DNA from: Candidatus Tokpelaia sp. JSC188
Lineage (GTDB): Bacteria > Pseudomonadota > Alphaproteobacteria > Rhizobiales > Rhizobiaceae
Reading direction: 5' to 3'
Assembly: GCA_003331065.1 (NCBI GenBank)
Contig: QENB01000001.1
Span: 62,001-126,000 of the forward strand
Length of the DNA stretch: 64,000 bases
Position 1 is the stretch's first letter. Each line of letters begins with the position of its first letter. The translations under genes were made by a program, and so were the position numbers. The notes below the pieces were generated by a model. The model made no database searches and was not told the origin of the DNA. It was given only the letters and a program-made list of their open reading frames with translations. This document shows positions 9,987-19,402 of this stretch, piece after piece.

Positions 9987-10767
9987 TACCAAGCTCTTCA
10001 AGCCTCCTTACAGCTGTTGGTGGCATCGCTAGCGAGTTACCATTTTTTGCTGCAGAAAGGAGAAGCTTATCACAGGCTTTCTCTATTTCTGTCTCAAGAT
10101 GACTCATGAATTGTTTTTTCTCTAATCCAGGCTTAATTGGAGGTAGGATACAGCAGCGAATTTTGCCAGGATAACAGCGTAAATTCTGCTTAGGCCAATA
10201 AAGGCCGGAATTAAGTGCAACCGGAATAACAGACAAATCTAGCTCGGAATAAATCGAAAAAATACCAGTTTTGTAATGCGGCTCTGCTCCAGGAGGTTTA
10301 CGAGTCCCTTCAGGGAATATAATAATCTGCCGATTTTCCTGAGCTTTTTTTCGTGAGCCTTCTATAATTGCCCTCAATGCTTTGATCGGTACATCACGAT
10401 TAATTGGAATCATTCCTGCCTTGGCTAGATACCATCCAATGCCAGGCGTCCGAATAAGTTCGTTCTTTAGAATAAAAGTCGGGTCTTTGACATGCAACAC
10501 TAGTGCCAAAGCTTCCCACGTGGATTGATGTTTAACTGCAATAATACACGCCCCTTGCGGTAGATGTTCTATCCCTTCAATTTCGTATGTTGTACCTATG
10601 AGGTACTTCTGTAGCCAAAATATACTGTGAATCCAAGCATGCGGTACGATCCATGAAATCTTATGAGGAAGAAAGAAATATATTGGTGCAAAAATCACTA
10701 TTTCGATGATAGTTATAACAAGGCAGGCAACCTTAAAAATTAAAGAGCGAAGAATCAGCAAGTTCAT
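9958..10767 (-). CDS. plsC: 1-acyl-sn-glycerol-3-phosphate acyltransferase PlsC
   Basis: PlsC acylates lysophosphatidic acid at position 2 to make phosphatidic acid at the inner membrane. The 269-residue protein has an N-terminal hydrophobic segment (about residues 10-32). The acyltransferase motif is KHQSTWE (79-85), a common alphaproteobacterial variant in which Glu stands in for Asp of HX4D. The second motif FPEGTRKPPG is at 151-160, with PINRD near 121-125. Length is normal. It converges on dapE with a 29-base overlap of coding ends. Upstream partners such as ftsE-ftsX that accompany plsC in related genomes are absent here. Confidence 0.9.
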   Translation of the reverse strand: MNLLILRSLIFKVACLVITIIEIVIFAPIYFFLPHKISWIVPHAWIHSIFWLQKYLIGTTYEIEGIEHLPQGACIIAVKHQSTWEALALVLHVKDPTFILKNELIRTPGIGWYLAKAGMIPINRDVPIKALRAIIEGSRKKAQENRQIIIFPEGTRKPPGAEPHYKTGIFSIYSELDLSVIPVALNSGLYWPKQNLRCYPGKIRCCILPPIKPGLEKKQFMSHLETEIEKACDKLLLSAAKNGNSLAMPPTAVRRLEELGITWKGLIRL

Positions 10768-11209
10768 TTCCCATACTTGAGTATTTTTCGATAATTAAAA
10801 TTAAAGCATTTTTATCTGCTTGAAAATCTGCTCCCGTTACATGATCATTGGTATAGCATTTTGCTGTTCTAGTCAAAATTCGCAATCTGATGACTAAATG
10901 ACTCACATATGTCTTAAATAATAATGTCAACGCTCTTTGCCAAGGTAGATGCTTTGATTATTTAACTGATTCTGACAAAACTGACACTAAAACATTTGGA
11001 TCTTGTAGAAAAAATCAATTAGAATTCAGGCAATGAGACTACATAAACCACCTCACACCTAATAGGCCTAGCTAGATAGTAAGTTTTCTAATCAGATAGA
11101 GGCAATTCTCGAACTAATGAGCATGTTAAAAATCATTACCATTCAAGATAATGAACTAAAAATACCCCGCCTACGCTTAGCTATCTTACCTAGCGATTAT
11201 CTATTTAAA
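10768..11209. other. Gap between plsC and tRNA-Gly, no gene seen
   Basis: No convincing coding frame is visible. It should contain the plsC promoter and the 3' trailer of the tRNA-Gly transcript. A weak stem (CGCT...AGCG) then a short T-run at 11161-11200 on the minus strand could end the tRNA transcript. Confidence 0.5.
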
Positions 11210-11284
11210 TGGAGCGGGCGATGGGATTCGAACCCACGACCCCAACCTTGGCAAGGTTATGCTCTACCCCTGAGCTACACCCGC
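11210..11284 (-). tRNA. tRNA-Gly (anticodon GCC)
   Basis: On the minus strand the sequence folds as a standard cloverleaf. The 7-bp acceptor pairs GCGGGTG with CGCCCGC, the D arm begins TAGCTCAG, and the anticodon loop is TTGCCAA with anticodon GCC. The T loop is TTCGAAT and the encoded 3' end is TCCA. The 75-base length includes CCA. No mismatches in the stems were seen. Confidence 0.97.
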
Positions 11285-11524
11285 TCACATAATTCTGCAG
11301 CAACTACATCCGCAAAGCTACGCCTACTGCGTACAACAATCCCTATGATGCAAAAAGAAATTGATTGCAACATAAAAATCCATTTTTTTAAATTTACTTT
11401 TCGCGATAGATCTATCTTGATATGTAGAAAACTTGATTTTGTGATTTCTTAGATTTGTTTACAGAATTTCAAGAAACATTCGATAAATTACGAATAGGCA
11501 TAAATTCCATCTTGGACTGAAACT

Positions 11525-12568
11525 GTGGCACAAAAAAAAGCATATGAAGTTGATAATTTCCTTTCCCATCCGCCAAAGAAATATCCTGTTATACTCATTT
11601 ATGGGACGGATAAAGGATTGATATCTGAGCGTGCCAGTCTATTTGCCAAAAAGACAGGTGTTCGCATAAACGATCCATTTTCAACAGTTTATCTTGATGC
11701 GATTGATATCGACCATGATCCGGCACGCCTTATGGATGAGGTATCTACTATTTCACTTTTTGATAGTAATCGACTTATATGGATACGCAATGCTGGATCT
11801 CAGAAAAGATTAGCAGATGCAGTGAGATGGTCATTGCAATCTTCCCTAAAACAGACATTTATCTTGATTGAAGCGGGTAACCTTAAAAAAGGGATGGCTT
11901 TACGTAATGCTATTGAACAGTCAACTAATGCTATGGCGCTGCCTTGCTATAATGACGATGCACAAAGTATTGATTATTTAATTGATGATGTTCTATCAAA
12001 GTTCAATCTATGCATTTCACTCGAAGCACGTAATATGCTGCGAGAAAACCTTGGGGCTGATCGATTAGCCTCACGCGGAGAGCTAGAAAAGCTTTGTTTT
12101 TATGCAAAAGGTAAAAAGATAATCAAAATCGAGGATATTTCTCAGATTGTCAGTGACCTAAGTATAATATCGCAAGATGAGATTTTTGACGCGATTATCA
12201 GCGGTAATTTATCAGCTTTAAATGACAATTTTGACCGCCAGAAAGATAAAGGCATATCCCTGTTTATCATTTTATATGAAGTGCAACATCAGTTTCATCA
12301 GATGCAGGAGCTCCGTTTTATTATGGATGCAAAAAACAAAAATGCATTGTCTGTTATTATCGATGCTCGGCCGCAGATTTTCTTTCGTCGGCACAAGCTT
12401 ATCGAAGGCGCACTTGCATGCTGGAATGCAAAAAGGATTTCTCGTGCCATAGAGCAGCTGCACAAAGTGACTATTGAAAGCCGGAAGAACGCAGAATTTG
12501 CCTATGCTATTGTACGACAGAATTTTATAGCCTTGGCAGTAGAGAAGAGTGTCATTGATAGTGGGTGA
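11525..12568 (+). CDS. holA: DNA polymerase III delta subunit HolA
   Basis: HolA is the delta subunit of the clamp loader that opens the sliding clamp onto DNA. The 347-residue protein (GTG start) matches the family in length. It has the N-terminal degenerate AAA-like region with VILIYGTDKGLI (about residues 22-33), the central helical part, and the C-terminal collar domain. Related rhizobia encode lptE just upstream in a leuS-lptE-holA group. Here the upstream neighbour is only a tRNA on the other strand, so the operon has been broken. A clear terminator hairpin follows. Confidence 0.88.
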   Translation: MAQKKAYEVDNFLSHPPKKYPVILIYGTDKGLISERASLFAKKTGVRINDPFSTVYLDAIDIDHDPARLMDEVSTISLFDSNRLIWIRNAGSQKRLADAVRWSLQSSLKQTFILIEAGNLKKGMALRNAIEQSTNAMALPCYNDDAQSIDYLIDDVLSKFNLCISLEARNMLRENLGADRLASRGELEKLCFYAKGKKIIKIEDISQIVSDLSIISQDEIFDAIISGNLSALNDNFDRQKDKGISLFIILYEVQHQFHQMQELRFIMDAKNKNALSVIIDARPQIFFRRHKLIEGALACWNAKRISRAIEQLHKVTIESRKNAEFAYAIVRQNFIALAVEKSVIDSG

Positions 12569-12634
12569 ATATTCGATGTTCGCGATAGCATCGGGGTAGA
12601 TAAAGCATAATGATAACACAACTATTTTGATTAC

Positions 12635-12678
12635 ACGGCCGCAATCCTACCTTTAAAAAGGATATTGTGGTCGTTTTT
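12635..12678 (+). terminator. Rho-independent terminator after holA
   Basis: The arm ACGGCCGCAATCCT pairs with AGGATATTGTGGTCGT through a stem of about 13 bp with G-T wobbles and a small bulge, and is followed directly by TTTTT. It lies 66 bases after the holA stop in the right orientation. Confidence 0.8.
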
Positions 12679-12696
12679 CATCAAAGAATTTACAAT

Positions 12697-13716
12697 TCAA
12701 AATGGCTTAGTTAAAAAATTTTCAGCAAGATTAATGGTCCCCAATGTATGAGATTCTCCTAATTTCTGTGCCGTTGGTGTTTCGGCATGTGTTACTATCC
12801 ACCCCATCAGCTGCATACGCCGCATCATGACAAACAATTCAATAGAGGAAATCAGTTCTTTCGAGGGATAAGTTACGGTTGCATAACCGCTGAGCCAAGC
12901 CTGTTGCAATTCAGGCATCAGTGGGTGGTCCTCCATAAAACTAACGGCATTGGCAAAATCCAGTGCTTTCCATGAAAAACCACAATCATCAAAATCAATG
13001 ACAGCAAGATATTCGCTATCGATCAAAAGATTAGCAGTACGCAAATCAGCATGAAGCAAAATGTAATTTTCTCTCTGCCTAGAAAGACGATACAAACGTT
13101 TTTTTAAAAGATAATCGCAGCGTTCAAGTAGACGATAAGCCGTTGAATGCAGATTTCTAACCTGGCGCCAGTCACCGAAGTAAGCCTGAGGGCTTGCCAT
13201 TGTTTCATATGTCCAATGCTTACGGTAAAAACCTAACGGTTTCTGCCAAGTATAGCTTTGAATATGCAGTTGAGCTGTTAATATTCCAAGCTTTTCAAAC
13301 CATTCTAGTGAGGCTGCATTAAGAGATGGCGTAGAGCCCGATAAATATTCAAAACAAACAATACGCCAACGTATGCTAGCTATTTCACAGATGGTTAGTA
13401 ATTCACCATAAACCGTGGGATAAATGTGCGGAATGCGAATAATACTGTTTTTTTCAAGTGCTAACATCCATTCGAGCTCAGAAAGTATTTCAGTATCATT
13501 GTGATAATCAGGACGGTAAAGGCGCAAGATGCAATGCCAATCGTTAGCATTGGTTACCATAAAGGTTGCATTTTCTGAAATACTTAGAAGAGATACATGG
13601 CAATCAGCTCCCATTCCCCAGCATGGCAAATACCGCACTAGCGTAGATTGCAAAGCCTGGAGAAGAGATGTACTATAAAGCATTAGCACCGCAACAAAAA
13701 GCAGTTTGTTAGGCAA
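12697..13716 (-). CDS. Phosphotransferase of the aminoglycoside/homoserine kinase-like fold
   Basis: The protein (339 residues; a second ATG at 13683 gives 328 and may be the true start) has a protein-kinase-like fold of the APH family. The catalytic loop reads LLHADLRTANLLID and the metal-binding motif IDFDDCGFSWKALDFA. The N-lobe carries LSENATFMV and LRLYRP. The family includes aminoglycoside kinases, ThrB-type homoserine kinase and the stress kinase SrkA; substrate cannot be told from sequence. Rhizobia have similar chromosomal proteins next to metabolic genes. Lying near dapE, metX and tyrC is suggestive but weak evidence for an amino-acid role. It is monocistronic. Confidence 0.8.
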   Translation of the reverse strand: MPNKLLFVAVLMLYSTSLLQALQSTLVRYLPCWGMGADCHVSLLSISENATFMVTNANDWHCILRLYRPDYHNDTEILSELEWMLALEKNSIIRIPHIYPTVYGELLTICEIASIRWRIVCFEYLSGSTPSLNAASLEWFEKLGILTAQLHIQSYTWQKPLGFYRKHWTYETMASPQAYFGDWRQVRNLHSTAYRLLERCDYLLKKRLYRLSRQRENYILLHADLRTANLLIDSEYLAVIDFDDCGFSWKALDFANAVSFMEDHPLMPELQQAWLSGYATVTYPSKELISSIELFVMMRRMQLMGWIVTHAETPTAQKLGESHTLGTINLAENFLTKPF

Positions 13717-13880
13717 ATAGGTCGATGTACTGCTGTAATAAAGACAGTTTTCTTAAAATATTGCAAAAACTTCTTCCTCGTTACTATAAACTTTCTCTAG
13801 TGCCCACCGTGCCGAATCCTGCTATACGAAGAAATTACTTCAAAATTAATCTATAAAGACAGGGATTGAACTCGTTTATA

Positions 13881-15062
13881 TTATTGTATACTAAGCCCCC
13901 TTGCCCGCGCTGCTGACTGCAAAAAGCCGTTTACAGTCGAAAACATCATTGGTTCGTTCAATAGAAAAGCATCATGACCCTTGTCTGTTCTGAGTTCGGC
14001 AAAAGAAACAGGAGCACCTGCCAGATTAAGTGCATGGACAATAATTTGACTTTCACGCGTAGGAAAAAGCCAATCGGAAGAAAAAGAAACGACAAAGAAG
14101 AGCGTCCTCGCTCTGCGAAATGCATGGGAAAGATGTCCACCATATTCGGCAGCAAGATCGAAATAATTCATTGCACGAGTCAAATAAAGATAAGAATTAG
14201 CATCAAAACGCTCAACAAAGACCATACCCTGATGACGTAGATAGCTTTCAATTTGAAAATCAGCGTCAAAGCTAAAAGTTACCTCTGATCGTTCTTGGAG
14301 ATTGCGCCCGAATTTACGGTGAAGCGCAGCCTCTGAAAGGTATGTGATGTGCGCCGTCATGCGGGCAACAGCCAATCCTTTTCGAGGGCTTGTTCCTGCT
14401 TCGATATAGTTCCCAGCCCGCCAATCAGGATCAGCCATGACTGCTTGGCGTCCAATCTCATCAAAAGCAATATTCTGTGCTGAGTGGCGAGCGCCACTGG
14501 CCACTATTATCGCTGAGAAGACTCGCTCTCCAAAAGCCGAAGCCCATTGCAGAACCTGCATACCACCCATAGAACCACCGATAACTGCAAAGAGCGTATC
14601 AATCCCTAATCGGTCAACTAGCATAACTTGCGCCCGAACCATATCACTAATTGTGATGACGGGAAAATCAAGCGCATAAGGTTTTCCTGTTTGAGGATTG
14701 ATCGCAGCGGGACCAGTAGAACCAAGACATCCGCCAATAACATTGGAACAAACAACAAAATAACGCTCTGTATCCACAATTTTCCCGGGACCGATAAGAT
14801 TAGTCCACCAGCCAGGTTTGCCAGTAACAGGATGTGGATTTGCAACATGCTGGTCGCAGGTTAATGGATGGCAGATCAAGATTGCATTGCTTTTATTACT
14901 ATTCAATGCACCATAAGTCTGGTATGCAATTTGGAAAGAAGGCAGCACAATACCACTGGCAAGTTGCAGAGGCTGATCTTTTCCAAAAACGGCAAGTGCA
15001 CTATCAGGTTGCATTGCCTGAGGAAGTTTGTCGCTATAAGAATGGGCTTTATTCTGGTTCAT
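13881..15062 (-). CDS. metX: Homoserine O-acetyltransferase MetX
   Basis: MetX acylates homoserine using acetyl-CoA (some relatives use succinyl-CoA), committing it to methionine synthesis. The 393-residue alpha/beta-hydrolase has the nucleophile elbow GGSMGG with Ser164, the acid Asp in [11 protein letters not shown], and the catalytic His in DKGHDAFLL. The N-terminal HALxG-like region reads [11 protein letters not shown]. Length is normal. It is divergent from hisC, and the intergenic space is about 100 bases. Many alphaproteobacterial metX genes have a SAM-II riboswitch upstream; I looked and saw no matching structure. Confidence 0.95.
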   Translation of the reverse strand: MNQNKAHSYSDKLPQAMQPDSALAVFGKDQPLQLASGIVLPSFQIAYQTYGALNSNKSNAILICHPLTCDQHVANPHPVTGKPGWWTNLIGPGKIVDTERYFVVCSNVIGGCLGSTGPAAINPQTGKPYALDFPVITISDMVRAQVMLVDRLGIDTLFAVIGGSMGGMQVLQWASAFGERVFSAIIVASGARHSAQNIAFDEIGRQAVMADPDWRAGNYIEAGTSPRKGLAVARMTAHITYLSEAALHRKFGRNLQERSEVTFSFDADFQIESYLRHQGMVFVERFDANSYLYLTRAMNYFDLAAEYGGHLSHAFRRARTLFFVVSFSSDWLFPTRESQIIVHALNLAGAPVSFAELRTDKGHDAFLLNEPMMFSTVNGFLQSAARARGLSIQ

Positions 15063-15191
15063 ATTGGCTGCACCATCCGGAAGAAGAAAGAATAGCTATT
15101 CGGCTTCATGGCTTGAAGTCAAGAATTTCTCTCGACTTTTACTATAACCTAGCTTATTTTGAAGTCCGCTTCTGAAAATGCGGACCAAGCC

Positions 15192-16322
15192 ATGCAGATT
15201 GATACGATAGCAGACTATCCACAGCCGAAAAAAGGCATTTTGGATATTGCTGCTTATGTGCCAGGAACAAGTACTGTCGGTACAACTGCTAAAATCTATA
15301 AACTCTCATCTAATGAAACACCTCTCGGACCTAGTCCAGCTGCCGTTGAAGCATATCATAAAGTAGCAGATGCTCTTGAGCTTTATCCTGATGGACAAGC
15401 CTATAATCTGAGACAGGCAATTTCTGAGATCTATAGCTTAGAATTTAGTAATGTTATGACCGGTAATGGCTCTGACGAACTTCTAGGACTGTTAGCCCAA
15501 GCTTATCTAACAGCAGACGATGAGGGTATTATAACAGAACATAGCTTCAGCATCTATGGAATACAGATGCTGGCAAGTGGTGCAACACCGGTTATTGTTA
15601 AAGAAAAAGACTGCAAGGTGCATATTGATAATATCTTGGCCGCGATTACCCCGCGAACCCGCAGTGTCTTTATTGCTAACCCAGGTAACCCAACCGGTAG
15701 TTACTTACCTGCAAGTGAAATACGGAGGTTACATGCAGGGCTTCCTAGAAATGTTTTGCTTGTTCTTGACGGTGCCTATGCTGAATATGTGCAGGCCGAT
15801 GATTATGAAGCGGGGATTGAGCTTGTCTCCACCAATAAAAATGTGGTGATGACACGAACATTTTCAAAAATCTACGGACTTGCGGGGCTACGTATTGGTT
15901 GGATGTACGCACCGTTGCACGTAATAGATGTAGTTAACCGTATGCGTGGTCCCTTTAACGTCAGTTCTGCTGCACAAGCTGCTGGTGCAGCAGCTATACG
16001 TGACTGGAACTTTGTTAAACAGTCTATCGCTTTTAACAGCAAATGGCGGGCATGGTTGACCTACGAATTAATATCCATCGGCCTTAAGGTTACACCATCA
16101 GTGACTAATTTTCTTCTACTTCATTTTCCTATTAGTAAGAAAAAATCTGCAGCCTATGCTGATGCTTATCTTAAAGAGGTAGGATATATCCTGCGCCGTG
16201 TTGAAAATTATGGCTTTCCTAATGCATTGCGCCTTACCATTGGCTCAGAAGATGCTAATCGAGGTGTGGTTTGCGCTATCACTAAATTTTTAAAGCAGAA
16301 CGATGTCCGGTATAAAATTTAA
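15192..16322 (+). CDS. hisC: Histidinol-phosphate aminotransferase-type enzyme (HisC, aromatic operon copy)
   Basis: This is a PLP-dependent class I/II aminotransferase of the HisC family. From the ATG at 15192 it has about 376 residues; a TTG at 15159 would add 11. Visible features include [17 protein letters not shown] at the N terminus, the PLP contact NPGNPTGSY, the Asp in LDGAYAEY, and the Schiff-base Lys in [15 protein letters not shown]. In rhizobia this copy sits with tyrC and metX and probably also serves as an aromatic aminotransferase. Here it overlaps tyrC by 20 bases, which supports a role in phenylalanine/tyrosine synthesis as well as histidine. Which substrate dominates cannot be told. 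Confidence 0.9.
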   Translation: MQIDTIADYPQPKKGILDIAAYVPGTSTVGTTAKIYKLSSNETPLGPSPAAVEAYHKVADALELYPDGQAYNLRQAISEIYSLEFSNVMTGNGSDELLGLLAQAYLTADDEGIITEHSFSIYGIQMLASGATPVIVKEKDCKVHIDNILAAITPRTRSVFIANPGNPTGSYLPASEIRRLHAGLPRNVLLVLDGAYAEYVQADDYEAGIELVSTNKNVVMTRTFSKIYGLAGLRIGWMYAPLHVIDVVNRMRGPFNVSSAAQAAGAAAIRDWNFVKQSIAFNSKWRAWLTYELISIGLKVTPSVTNFLLLHFPISKKKSAAYADAYLKEVGYILRRVENYGFPNALRLTIGSEDANRGVVCAITKFLKQNDVRYKI

Positions 16323-17214
16323 TAGGATTGCATTGATTGGCATAGGTTTGATTGGTTCATCACTTGCGCGTATCATCCGCGAAAAAGATTTGGCTGGACA
16401 TATCAGTATTGCCACTCGTAGTAAAAAAACTTTATATAAGGCACGTGAACTTGTCCTTGGTGACAGCTATACAATAGATAGTGCAGAAGCAGTTAAAGAT
16501 GCTGATCTTGTTATTATCAGCGTACCTGTTGGTGCATCCGGCATAGTAGCTCGTAATATTGCAAATAGCCTGAAATTCGGGGCTATTGTTACTGATGTTG
16601 GTTCTGCAAAAGCTTCTGTCATCTCACAAATGCAACCAGAATTACCAGATCACGTGCATTTCATTCCTGGGCATCCTATTGCTGGTACAGAGTTTTCTGG
16701 TCCTTGTGCTGGGTTTGCTGAACTTTTTAGCAATCGGTGGTGTATTCTCACACCAATTCCGGGTACTAATGAAGAAGCACTAGAAAAGCTTAACGCATTC
16801 TGGGTTGCCTGTGGGTCAAAAACTGACTGGATGGATCCGGTACATCATGATCTAATTTTAGCTATGGTTTCGCATCTACCGCATATCATTGCCTATAGTA
16901 TTATTGGGACAGCAAACAATCTTGAAAAAGCGATCCATGCCGAGGTGATCGCTTATTCTGCTTCAGGATTTCGTGATTTTACGCGACTTTCTTCCTCTGA
17001 TCCGGCAATGTGGCGTGATATTTGTCTGCATAATCGCGATGCCATTTTAGAAGTGCTTGGACGTTTCAGTGAAGATCTTGCTTTATTGCAACGGGCAATT
17101 CGCTGTGAAGATAGCGATGCGCTATTTGAGCTTTTTACCTATACACGTGCTATTCGGCAAGATGTTATTGAAGAAGAAAAGAAAAAGAATAGGCCTAGTT
17201 GCGGAAATAAATGA
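16303..17214 (+). CDS. tyrC: Prephenate/arogenate (cyclohexadienyl) dehydrogenase
   Basis: The enzyme oxidatively decarboxylates prephenate or arogenate on the way to tyrosine. The 303-residue protein opens with a Rossmann fold ([16 protein letters not shown], residues 10-25). The catalytic and substrate region [14 protein letters not shown] follows at about 121-134, then the C-terminal helical dimer domain with [14 protein letters not shown]. It lacks a chorismate mutase domain, as is usual in this order. It overlaps hisC by 20 bases, so the two are very likely co-translated. Confidence 0.92.
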   Translation: MSGIKFNRIALIGIGLIGSSLARIIREKDLAGHISIATRSKKTLYKARELVLGDSYTIDSAEAVKDADLVIISVPVGASGIVARNIANSLKFGAIVTDVGSAKASVISQMQPELPDHVHFIPGHPIAGTEFSGPCAGFAELFSNRWCILTPIPGTNEEALEKLNAFWVACGSKTDWMDPVHHDLILAMVSHLPHIIAYSIIGTANNLEKAIHAEVIAYSASGFRDFTRLSSSDPAMWRDICLHNRDAILEVLGRFSEDLALLQRAIRCEDSDALFELFTYTRAIRQDVIEEEKKKNRPSCGNK

Positions 17215-17417
17215 TCTCTTCAGCAAAAAATGTGCAGCCTCCTTTTCATTTCAAAGGAATATATTAACTTAGAGTTTTGCAAGAAGCAGAAGATTTTATG
17301 TTGTAAAAGAGTTTCTTATAGGATTTTTATTAGTCTGATACTGCAAAATTGTTGGGTATAAAAATTATTGACAAAATAAAATAAATAGCCAGACAGATCA
17401 TTATCTGTTTATCATTC

Positions 17418-18257
17418 TCATAATTGATAGAATGCACGGACTCTTTCCCAACCTTCAATTGCATTGTCAACAAAACTCAAAAGTTTGACGTCGTCAGGAG
17501 AAATTGTACCTTGCTCTGCAAGGTAATCAACATTGAGTGCCTTTTTCCAAAAAATCTTGCCAAACATCAGAATCGGTACACGTTCCATCCGAGATGTTTG
17601 TATTAGGGTAAGTGTTTCAAAAAGCTCATCAAAGGTTCCAAATCCACCAGGGAAAATGGCAAGCGCCTTGGCACGCATCAGAAAATGCATTTTGCGCATT
17701 GCAAAATAATGAAAATTAAAACACAGATCTGGCGTAATATAGGGATTAGGTGTTTGCTCATGTGGTACAGCAATATTAAAAGCAATACTTGGCGCGCCGA
17801 CATCCGTTGCACCACGATTTCCTGCCTCCATAATGCCGGGCCCCCCACCAGTTACAATAACAAATTCGCGATAATGAGTCGTGCTTGAATATTGTGAACA
17901 TAAACGAGCAAACTGTCGTGCTTCATTATAATAACAGGATGCAGCTTCCAAATTTTTTTTCTGAACTGCATTTTCTGCAGCCCAAGCACTATATCCAGGT
18001 TCGGGAATGCGTGCTCCCCCAAATAACACGATGGTTGATTTAATATTGTGCTCACGCAGATTGCTTTCTACCTTCATTAACTCAAGAGCAAACCGCAATG
18101 GGCGTACTTCCTGGCTTTTCAGAAAATCTTCATCTTTATAAGCAAGTCGATATACAGGAGATGACATCTGTAATGTATTAGAAATAGTACTTTCCTTGCG
18201 TATACTCTTGTCAGAATGAAGAAAGGGCATCCAACCATTTTTGTTCTCAACTATCAT
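17418..18257 (-). CDS. LOG-family protein (TIGR00730, lysine-decarboxylase-like fold)
   Basis: The 279-residue protein carries both LOG hallmarks: VTGGGPGIMEAGNRGA (about residues 133-148) and PGGFGTFDELFE (about 201-212). Characterised members hydrolyse cytokinin riboside monophosphates or nucleotide monophosphates such as AMP to release the base. The 'lysine decarboxylase' label on such proteins is historical. It is cytoplasmic. The N-terminal ~80 residues are extra relative to short plant LOG proteins and match the longer bacterial subgroup. A good ribosome-binding site (AAAGGA) precedes the ATG. It stands alone between tyrC and dapD. Confidence 0.88.
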   Translation of the reverse strand: MIVENKNGWMPFLHSDKSIRKESTISNTLQMSSPVYRLAYKDEDFLKSQEVRPLRFALELMKVESNLREHNIKSTIVLFGGARIPEPGYSAWAAENAVQKKNLEAASCYYNEARQFARLCSQYSSTTHYREFVIVTGGGPGIMEAGNRGATDVGAPSIAFNIAVPHEQTPNPYITPDLCFNFHYFAMRKMHFLMRAKALAIFPGGFGTFDELFETLTLIQTSRMERVPILMFGKIFWKKALNVDYLAEQGTISPDDVKLLSFVDNAIEGWERVRAFYQL

Positions 18258-18461
18258 TAAATAATGTCCTTTTAATCAATCAGCATTAATATCTTAATGC
18301 TCTAGTTTTAGGCATTTTCAATAGAGATATATTCGTAGACAATATTTTATTTTATTTTTCTACATCATTCTGTAAAATACTCACACGGTCTCTTAGGGAA
18401 TATATCAACTCTTATGAAGATGGATTTTTAATAGTTTTGCCTTTATTTAATGGAGATTTTG

Positions 18462-19316
18462 ATGACAGATCTCAATTCAGCCGGACTGGAACAAATAATT
18501 GAAAAAGCTTTCAATGAACGTGATAGCATTACTGCCTCAACAAAGGGTGAAGTGCGTGATGCAATAGAAGTTGTTCTTGAATTCTTGGACAAAGGAGAAA
18601 TGCGAATTGCTAGCCGTCAGGCTAATGGCCAATGGCGTGTAAATCAATGGTTAAAAAAAGCTGTATTACTCTCTTTTCGTCTTAATCCGATGAGCATGAT
18701 AAGCGGTGGTCCAGATGGCACTTACTGGTGGGATAAAGTTCCATCAAAATTTAATGGTTGGATGGCAGATGATTTTGAACGAGCGGCTTTCCGTTGTGCA
18801 CCAAATGCAATTGTCCGCTATTCTGCTTACCTTGCTCCAAAGGTGGTCTTGATGCCTTCTTTTATTAATCTTGGCGCTTATATTGGTGAGGGAACGATGG
18901 TGGATACATGGACAACAGTCGGTTCTTGTGCACAAATTGGGCGTAATGTACATCTTTCAGGCGGCGTAGGAATCGGCGGAGTGTTGGAACCGCTGCAAGC
19001 TAATCCAACAATCATTGAAGATAATTGCTTTATTGGTGCACGTTCGGAAGTGGTGGAAGGTTGCATCGTTCGTGAAGGTGCTGTTCTTGGAATGGGCGTT
19101 TTTATCAGTAAATCGACAAAAATCGTGGATCGAGTCACTGGAAAAATTTTTTATGGTGAAATTCCACCTTATTCCGTTGTGATTGCAGGCAGTCTACCTA
19201 GCAGAACATTGCCTAATCATGCTCTTGTTCCGGCACTTTACTGTGCGGTTATTGTCAAACGAGTAGATGAAAAGACACGAGCAAAAACGTCTATAAATGA
19301 TCTGCTCCGTATCTAA
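18462..19316 (+). CDS. dapD: Tetrahydrodipicolinate N-succinyltransferase DapD
   Basis: DapD transfers succinate from succinyl-CoA to tetrahydrodipicolinate in the diaminopimelate/lysine pathway, upstream of DapE. The ATG at 18462 is preceded by GGAG at good spacing and gives 284 residues, the usual length; an ATG four codons earlier is less likely. The N-terminal helical domain is followed by a left-handed beta-helix of hexapeptide repeats (about residues 110-235), seen as repeating I/V-G-x-x at [20 protein letters not shown] and onward. Confidence 0.96.
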   Translation: MTDLNSAGLEQIIEKAFNERDSITASTKGEVRDAIEVVLEFLDKGEMRIASRQANGQWRVNQWLKKAVLLSFRLNPMSMISGGPDGTYWWDKVPSKFNGWMADDFERAAFRCAPNAIVRYSAYLAPKVVLMPSFINLGAYIGEGTMVDTWTTVGSCAQIGRNVHLSGGVGIGGVLEPLQANPTIIEDNCFIGARSEVVEGCIVREGAVLGMGVFISKSTKIVDRVTGKIFYGEIPPYSVVIAGSLPSRTLPNHALVPALYCAVIVKRVDEKTRAKTSINDLLRI

Positions 19317-19360
19317 GTGATATAGCCTTAAGCAAGAAAAGTTATGATTAAATGCTGTGG

Positions 19361-19402
19361 AAGGCGTTTCCCAGGTAGCTGGGTTCAAGAAACAATGCCT
19401 TA
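19361..19402. repeat. Nested inverted repeat between convergent dapD and tamB
   Basis: AAGGC-GTTTC pairs with GAAAC-AAT-GCCTT, and inside it CCAG-GTAG-CTGG forms a second stem. The outer arm has a three-base bulge. It lies exactly between the two convergent stop codons. No strong T-run follows on either strand, so it may be a weak bidirectional terminator or an RNA 3'-end stabiliser. Confidence 0.45.

Noticed and set aside
15063-15191. Possible SAM-II riboswitch upstream of metX
   Set aside because: Expected in many alphaproteobacteria, but I could not find the pseudoknot core sequence on the minus strand here. A covariance-model search would settle it.
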